Below, in pieces: positions 32,218 to 35,110 of a stretch of 35,110 nucleotides of DNA (position 1 is its first letter; each line of letters starts with the position of its first letter). Source of the stretch: Lachnospiraceae bacterium (GTDB taxonomy: Bacteria; Bacillota; Clostridia; Lachnospirales; Lachnospiraceae); assembly GCA_015057585.1 (NCBI GenBank), contig SVEF01000020.1:1-35110 (forward strand), written 5' to 3'. The notes under the pieces were generated by a model. The model did not search any database. It worked only from the letters and a program-made list of their open reading frames with translations, and had not been told where the DNA came from. The translations under genes were made by a program, and so were the position numbers.

Positions 32218-32925
32218 CATTACCGCTTCTTTGATAGCATTGTCTACATTTTCCATTGAAGCGATTTTGGGTACTACAAATGGCTGAAAATCAGCACCAT
32301 TGATTAACAAGTAACCTGTGCCACGCTGGCGGTCATTCTTGATGCAATCTTTATATTCGCTAAACAGCATGGATACCACTTCCTTTGACACGTTACCAAG
32401 TGAAAGCACCAAACTTAGCTGGTCTCTCATGCCCCCAAACGTATCTGCCGAAAGTCTCTGTTGAGATAGAAGCACGTGGTGATTAAAAGACCGAGAGAGC
32501 ATCAATAGATTGGATAACTTCTTTTTGGCATCTTCAGCAACTTTCTTATCTAGCGAATGGAGGAAGGCATTATACTCATCGAACAGTATGGCATGAAATC
32601 CGTCTGTGCGACCTGTTCTCTGAACATTAAGAAAGCTGTTGTAAAAGTTATTCAAACCATCCAAGCAAGCGTCAAAGCGATAAAACCGCTCACAACCAGA
32701 CAGACAAGAGAAGTCCTTATCTCCTTTGTAGTCACAGACAGTCAAGTGACTGTCTGTGATATACTTTGACACTTTAGCACACAAAAGTTTTGTGAGGTAT
32801 GTTTTACCACTACCGGTGTTTCCGGAAATTGCCAAATGTGGAGCGGAGTCTGTATCCCACTGGATATATTCTTTATATCCGGCTTGTAACAATGGTTCTG
32901 AATAAACTAGCGGAATAATAGCCAT
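32212..32925 (-). CDS. FtsK/HerA-like DNA-pumping ATPase (TcpA-like), small
   Basis: This 237-residue ATPase has Walker A GNTGSGKT (35-42), the FtsK-type DYKGDKDF after the next strand (65-72), Walker B ILFDEYN (113-119) and LLSQQRLSADTF, like the TQRP motif of FtsK/SpoIIIE and TraB/TcpA coupling proteins. It is little more than the motor domain and has no membrane segment. The gene before it codes for a membrane protein whose stop codon overlaps this gene's AAGGAGGT ribosome site, so the pair may form a split FtsK. In such an element it would bring Rep-bound DNA to a conjugation pore or move DNA during replication. Function is inferred from family and context. Confidence 0.85.
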   Translation of the reverse strand: MAIIPLVYSEPLLQAGYKEYIQWDTDSAPHLAISGNTGSGKTYLTKLLCAKVSKYITDSHLTVCDYKGDKDFSCLSGCERFYRFDACLDGLNNFYNSFLNVQRTGRTDGFHAILFDEYNAFLHSLDKKVAEDAKKKLSNLLMLSRSFNHHVLLSQQRLSADTFGGMRDQLSLVLSLGNVSKEVVSMLFSEYKDCIKNDRQRGTGYLLINGADFQPFVVPKIASMENVDNAIKEAVMR

Positions 32926-32936
32926 GTTCTACCTCC

Positions 32937-33686
32937 TTAAAAATCCAAGTCGGAATTATCAATAGTTGTTTCACTTACGACCTTGCCACGTTCTATGTAG
33001 TCTGTATATGGGTGTCCAACGATTACCGCATTTATCTGGAGGAAAGAGCCGTTGTCACGAATATCATGTATTAAGATTTTTTGATAAGGAATGCTATTAT
33101 GAGATAAATGCATTTCATATTTTCCCATTATTTCTCCAGAATTAAGTGCTTGACGTATTCGATTGTTAAGTATTTCTTTCATCTGAATTATGTTTGAAGT
33201 AGTTGCGCTGTCTTTGGCTACAAGATACTGGAAAACATAGAATCCTCCATCAGCAAATACAAAATGTATTGGTGCATCTAAGGCAGTCACAGATTTAAGT
33301 TGTGGTATTTTTGTTACAATTGCCGTATCATTGATAGCAAGAAAAAGTAGTTGCTGAATGCGTAAGTAGGCATCCTCATATTTTTGTTTTTCTTGTTCTT
33401 TATCAATTTTCGTTTGATAGCGCATTTGTACTGCCTGTGTGGTTTCATTATTCACTCGCTTGCACCAGATGATATAAATGACGGCAACTACAATACTGCC
33501 ACATAAAAGTAGTAGTTCATAGTTTGCAACAACAAATCCAGCAACTAACCTACATGCAAAGATAAATAATGTAATGAGCAAGAGTATGAGAGCTCCTGTG
33601 AAAATTAACGTTAATAACTTAAATAATGTAAAATCGGCAATATACGCATCTATTTTTTCACGGATTTCTTCAATTTTTTTCTTCAT
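32937..33686 (-). CDS. Two-helix membrane protein, probable partner of the FtsK-like ATPase
   Basis: This 249-residue protein has a charged N-terminus, two membrane helices (about 22-45, KLLTLIFTGALILLLITLF, and 55-76, LLLLCGSIVVAVIYIIW) and a ~170-residue cytoplasmic part with mixed strands and helices. AAAGGAGGAATTT precedes the ATG. I do not recognise a named family. The arrangement of N-terminal membrane hairpin plus linker, followed by a separate motor gene, resembles the N-terminal half of FtsK or conjugative coupling proteins. A membrane platform for the ATPase is therefore the simplest reading, though unproven. Confidence 0.7.
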   Translation of the reverse strand: MKKKIEEIREKIDAYIADFTLFKLLTLIFTGALILLLITLFIFACRLVAGFVVANYELLLLCGSIVVAVIYIIWCKRVNNETTQAVQMRYQTKIDKEQEKQKYEDAYLRIQQLLFLAINDTAIVTKIPQLKSVTALDAPIHFVFADGGFYVFQYLVAKDSATTSNIIQMKEILNNRIRQALNSGEIMGKYEMHLSHNSIPYQKILIHDIRDNGSFLQINAVIVGHPYTDYIERGKVVSETTIDNSDLDF

Positions 33687-33707
33687 ATTAAATTCCTCCT
33701 TTTTTTG

Positions 33708-33737
33708 TGCTGTCCTCCTTAGGAAAGAAGGACAGCA
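33708..33737 (-). other. Intergenic hairpin before the membrane-protein gene
   Basis: TGCTGTCCTCCTT (33708-33720) pairs with AAGAAGGACAGCA (33725-33737), with one mismatch, around a 4-base loop. On the minus strand it is followed by an A-rich stretch and then the GGAGG ribosome site. There is no T run, so it is not a terminator on that strand. It may protect or process the mRNA. Confidence 0.5.
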
Positions 33738-33752
33738 TTGGGTTTAGATTAA

Positions 33753-34094
33753 CTATGGAAGAAGTTCAACGCTATCTGCGGAGCATGTAAGAGCATAATC
33801 TCCGTTTGCGGTACGATAGAAACGTCCGCTAAGATTCTTAAACTTTACTTTTATTTTTCCGCTCTGCTGTGCAAGCAGTTCCTTGCTGACAACTTCCTTT
33901 ACTCCGGCAACCTTTACCGTAAGTTTTTCAAAATTGTTGTCAGTAAATACGGATAAATACTTAATATAGGACTGCGTTTCTGAACGCTTACCGTTTATGT
34001 ATTCATATCCCGGAGAAACATCCAAAAGGATTGCGATACCTTCGTTGTTTCCGGAAATTTGATATGGAGTTAATCTTAAATCACTTATTTGCAT
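33753..34094 (-). CDS. Hypothetical 113-residue protein, possible single-strand DNA-binding role
   Basis: I do not recognise a family with certainty. The sequence is beta-rich (IAILLDVSPGYEY, YIKYLSVFTDNNFEKLTVKV, KIKVKFKNLSGRFYR, DYALTCSADSVELL), which suggests a small barrel. Its place upstream of the FtsK-like and Rep genes equals that of the DUF961 helicase-processivity factors in Tn916/ICEBs1-type elements. A DNA-binding accessory role in rolling-circle replication is therefore plausible but unproven. GGAAGG precedes the ATG at 34094. The N-terminus has no signal and the protein should be cytoplasmic. Confidence 0.65.
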   Translation of the reverse strand: MQISDLRLTPYQISGNNEGIAILLDVSPGYEYINGKRSETQSYIKYLSVFTDNNFEKLTVKVAGVKEVVSKELLAQQSGKIKVKFKNLSGRFYRTANGDYALTCSADSVELLP

Positions 34095-34123
34095 AAAATT
34101 TACCTTCCTTTCTTTTTTTGAGG

Positions 34124-34163
34124 GCTTTCCCCCCCTTTTTTGTATGTAAAGCAGGGGGAAAGC
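34124..34163 (-). other. Intergenic hairpin before the 113-residue protein gene
   Basis: GCTTTCCCCC (34124-34133) pairs perfectly with GGGGGAAAGC (34154-34163) around a 20-base loop. On the minus strand it is followed by CCTCAAAAAAAG and then the ribosome site, the same layout as the hairpin at 33708-33737. It lacks a T run. Confidence 0.5.
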
Positions 34164-34170
34164 AAATTAG

Positions 34171-34515
34171 TTACTGTAATATCTTATATAACTTGAGAAG
34201 AGTGTTTACTTCAGACTCGAACATGTCATAGTGCTCGTCTGTCATGAGTTCATCGGAAAGCAACCCGTCCATAAGCGCTCTTAAGCGTAATGCTATGGCG
34301 TAACGTAAATGGTAGCTTTCCTCGTCGTCAAATTCAACGACTAAGCAATCATCAATACGCTGGAGTGCTGAAGTAAGAACATGGAGTCCGTTCTCAAATT
34401 TTGCAACACTTGTTTCTGGATACTTATTTTTGTTAGCGAGAATGGATGTTATGGTCGTAATTTCCAAACGCGCCGCATGCTTTAACAGCATTTCTTCATA
34501 ATCATTTAAAATCAT
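34171..34515 (-). CDS. Hypothetical helical protein, first gene of the element operon in the window
   Basis: This 114-residue acidic, mostly helical protein (MILNDYEEMLLKHAARLEIT, then ALQRIDDCLVVEFDDEESYH, ending LLKLYKILQ) has no recognised family, signal or membrane segment. I start it at 34515, because AAGGAGAAC (34523-34531 complement) stands 7 bases before that ATG. The longer reading to 34584 adds 23 residues with no ribosome site. It lies between the tandem repeat array and the other element genes and might be a regulator or replication accessory. Nothing in the sequence proves this. Confidence 0.6.
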   Translation of the reverse strand: MILNDYEEMLLKHAARLEITTITSILANKNKYPETSVAKFENGLHVLTSALQRIDDCLVVEFDDEESYHLRYAIALRLRALMDGLLSDELMTDEHYDMFESEVNTLLKLYKILQ

Positions 34516-34708
34516 AATTAAAGTTCTCCTTCTTTGAATCTCTACGAGAGTTATTCTCGCGACATTAGTAGTAACTTGTCCCAAATAAATTACGGAGCGC
34601 TCCTAAACTTCGGAATGTAATTTTTGGGGGATGGGTAGTATTTCGTTGCGTCCAACAAAATACATTCATATAGTAACAACTTAGCTAAATTGGAGTTTTT
34701 GGAAAACT
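34516..34708. other. Non-coding stretch with palindromes between the first gene and the repeat array
   Basis: I see no gene here. It holds a CGAGA/TCTCG hairpin (near 34540-34560), the perfect palindrome GGAGCGCTCC, and an 11-bp stem-loop at 34638-34663. It probably includes the leader and control region of the minus-strand operon. Confidence 0.4.
34638..34663. other. Stem-loop with 11-bp arms upstream of the element operon
   Basis: GTATTTCGTTG (34638-34648) pairs with CAACAAAATAC (34653-34663), with one mismatch, around the 4-base loop CGTC. The left arm is preceded by TA, giving TAGTATTTC (34636-34644), one base from the origin nonanucleotide. Here, however, it sits in the stem rather than the loop. 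It may be a second origin-like or regulatory element. Confidence 0.4.
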
Positions 34709-35110
34709 ATTTGCTCTTCCTGCCTTTATTATAGGATATTGTTTTGAAACCTTGGCACCAGATGTGAAAAAATTTTTCTGGTGCAATATGTGAAGTGCAA
34801 TTTACTCTTCCTGCCTTTATTATAGGATATTGTTTTGAAACCTTGGCACCAGATGTGAAAAAAATTTTCTGGTGCAATATGTGAAGTGCTGTTTTGCTCT
34901 TCCTGCCTTTATTTTAGAATATTGCTTTAAACCTTGGCACCAGATGTGAAAAAAATTTTCTGGTGCAATATGTGAAGTGCTGTTTTGCTCTTCCTGCCTT
35001 TATTTTAGAATATTGCTTTAAACCTTGGCACCAGATGTGAAAAAAATTTTCTGGTGCAATATGTGAAGTGCTGTTTTGCTCTTCCTGCCTTTATTTTAGA
35101 ATATTGCTTT
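34709..35110. repeat. ~91-bp tandem direct repeats, four full units plus part of a fifth
   Basis: Units begin at CTCTTCCTGCC at 34714, 34805, 34897, 34988 and 35079, a period of 91-92 bases with no spacers. Each unit holds an inverted repeat (GCACCAG and CTGGTGC, for example 34755-34761 and 34778-34784) around an A/T-rich centre. The first two units have TATTATAGGATATTGTTTTG where later ones have TATTTTAGAATATTGCTTT; units 3 and 4 are identical as far as I can read. On the minus strand the first two units contain a perfect TATAAT. The array runs off the window. Confidence 0.92.

Larger units (their letters stand above)
29703..35110 (-). mobile_element. Integrated element with CRESS-type Rep, FtsK-like ATPase and tyrosine integrase (right end outside window)
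   Basis: All genes here are on the minus strand and differ in function from the host region. In transcription order they are a tandem repeat array, two small proteins, a membrane protein, an FtsK-like ATPase, an origin stem-loop, a CRESS-type Rep and an integrase next to tRNA-Gly. The combination of integrase, Rep with HUH nuclease and an FtsK/TcpA-like ATPase matches the plan of integrative and mobilizable elements of Firmicutes that use Rep-like relaxases. The left boundary is approximate: the attachment core may lie in the tRNA 3' end or just after its terminator. No type IV secretion genes or cargo are visible in this part. Confidence 0.82.

Noticed and set aside
34709-35110. CRISPR-like array
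   Set aside because: The 91-bp units are contiguous with no unique spacers, the unit is too long, and no cas genes are visible.

Overview
The window looks like the chromosome of a pectin-degrading member of the Lachnospiraceae (Clostridia). The evidence is the mid-range GC content, strong AGGAGG-type ribosome sites, Firmicutes-type LexA boxes, Gram-positive lipoproteins, large tandem-domain surface enzymes with membrane or LysM anchors, and oligopeptide transporters of the enlarged type. Species cannot be fixed from the sequence alone. Positions 1-29702 read as host chromosome, apart from an insertion-sequence gene cut by the left edge. From about 29703 to the right edge lies part of an integrated mobile element.

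Layout of the host part. A transposase start and two tRNA genes (Pro-CGG, Thr-CGT) are on the minus strand (1-345). Next come a two-gene ABC importer of the nitrate/sulfonate/taurine type with no binding protein beside it (472-2083), and a five-gene oligopeptide ABC transporter (2471-11447). That transporter is unusual: the binding protein, one permease and both ATPases are much longer than the family norm because of large insertions. A DUF3899 membrane protein follows (11469-11888). At 12101-15224 three translationally coupled genes form an operon: a radical SAM protein of the TIGR03916 type, its partner of the TIGR03915 type, and a HAD-like/GNAT fusion. Its promoter is bracketed by two LexA boxes, so it should belong to the SOS response. 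Then come a small lipoprotein (minus strand), a CYTH enzyme, an RlmD/TrmA-family RNA methyltransferase, and a sensor with two solute-binding-like domains, a degenerate GGDEF and an intact EAL domain.

The pectin locus (20605-29467) holds a secreted CE8 pectin methylesterase with a LysM domain and a membrane-anchored PL9 pectate lyase. Their promoters share one architecture: a TGTAAGCRTTTACR palindrome whose right arm is the -35 hexamer, a 17-base spacer and an extended -10. The two enzymes should therefore be made together, the esterase de-esterifying homogalacturonan and the lyase cleaving it at the cell surface.

The mobile element (about 29703-35110, running off the right edge) starts just past a tRNA-Gly(GCC) gene. 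In transcription order on the minus strand it has a ~91-bp tandem repeat array, two small genes, a two-helix membrane protein, an FtsK/HerA-like ATPase, an origin-like stem-loop, a CRESS-type Rep (HUH endonuclease plus superfamily 3 helicase) and a tyrosine integrase. The stem-loop has a perfect 12-bp stem and carries TAGTATTAC in its loop, the nonanucleotide origin motif of circoviruses and relatives, on the same strand as rep and just upstream of it. Rep itself appears to start at ATC behind a good ribosome site. I read this as an integrative element that replicates, and possibly transfers, by a CRESS-virus-like rolling-circle mechanism. It is the most interesting thing in the window.
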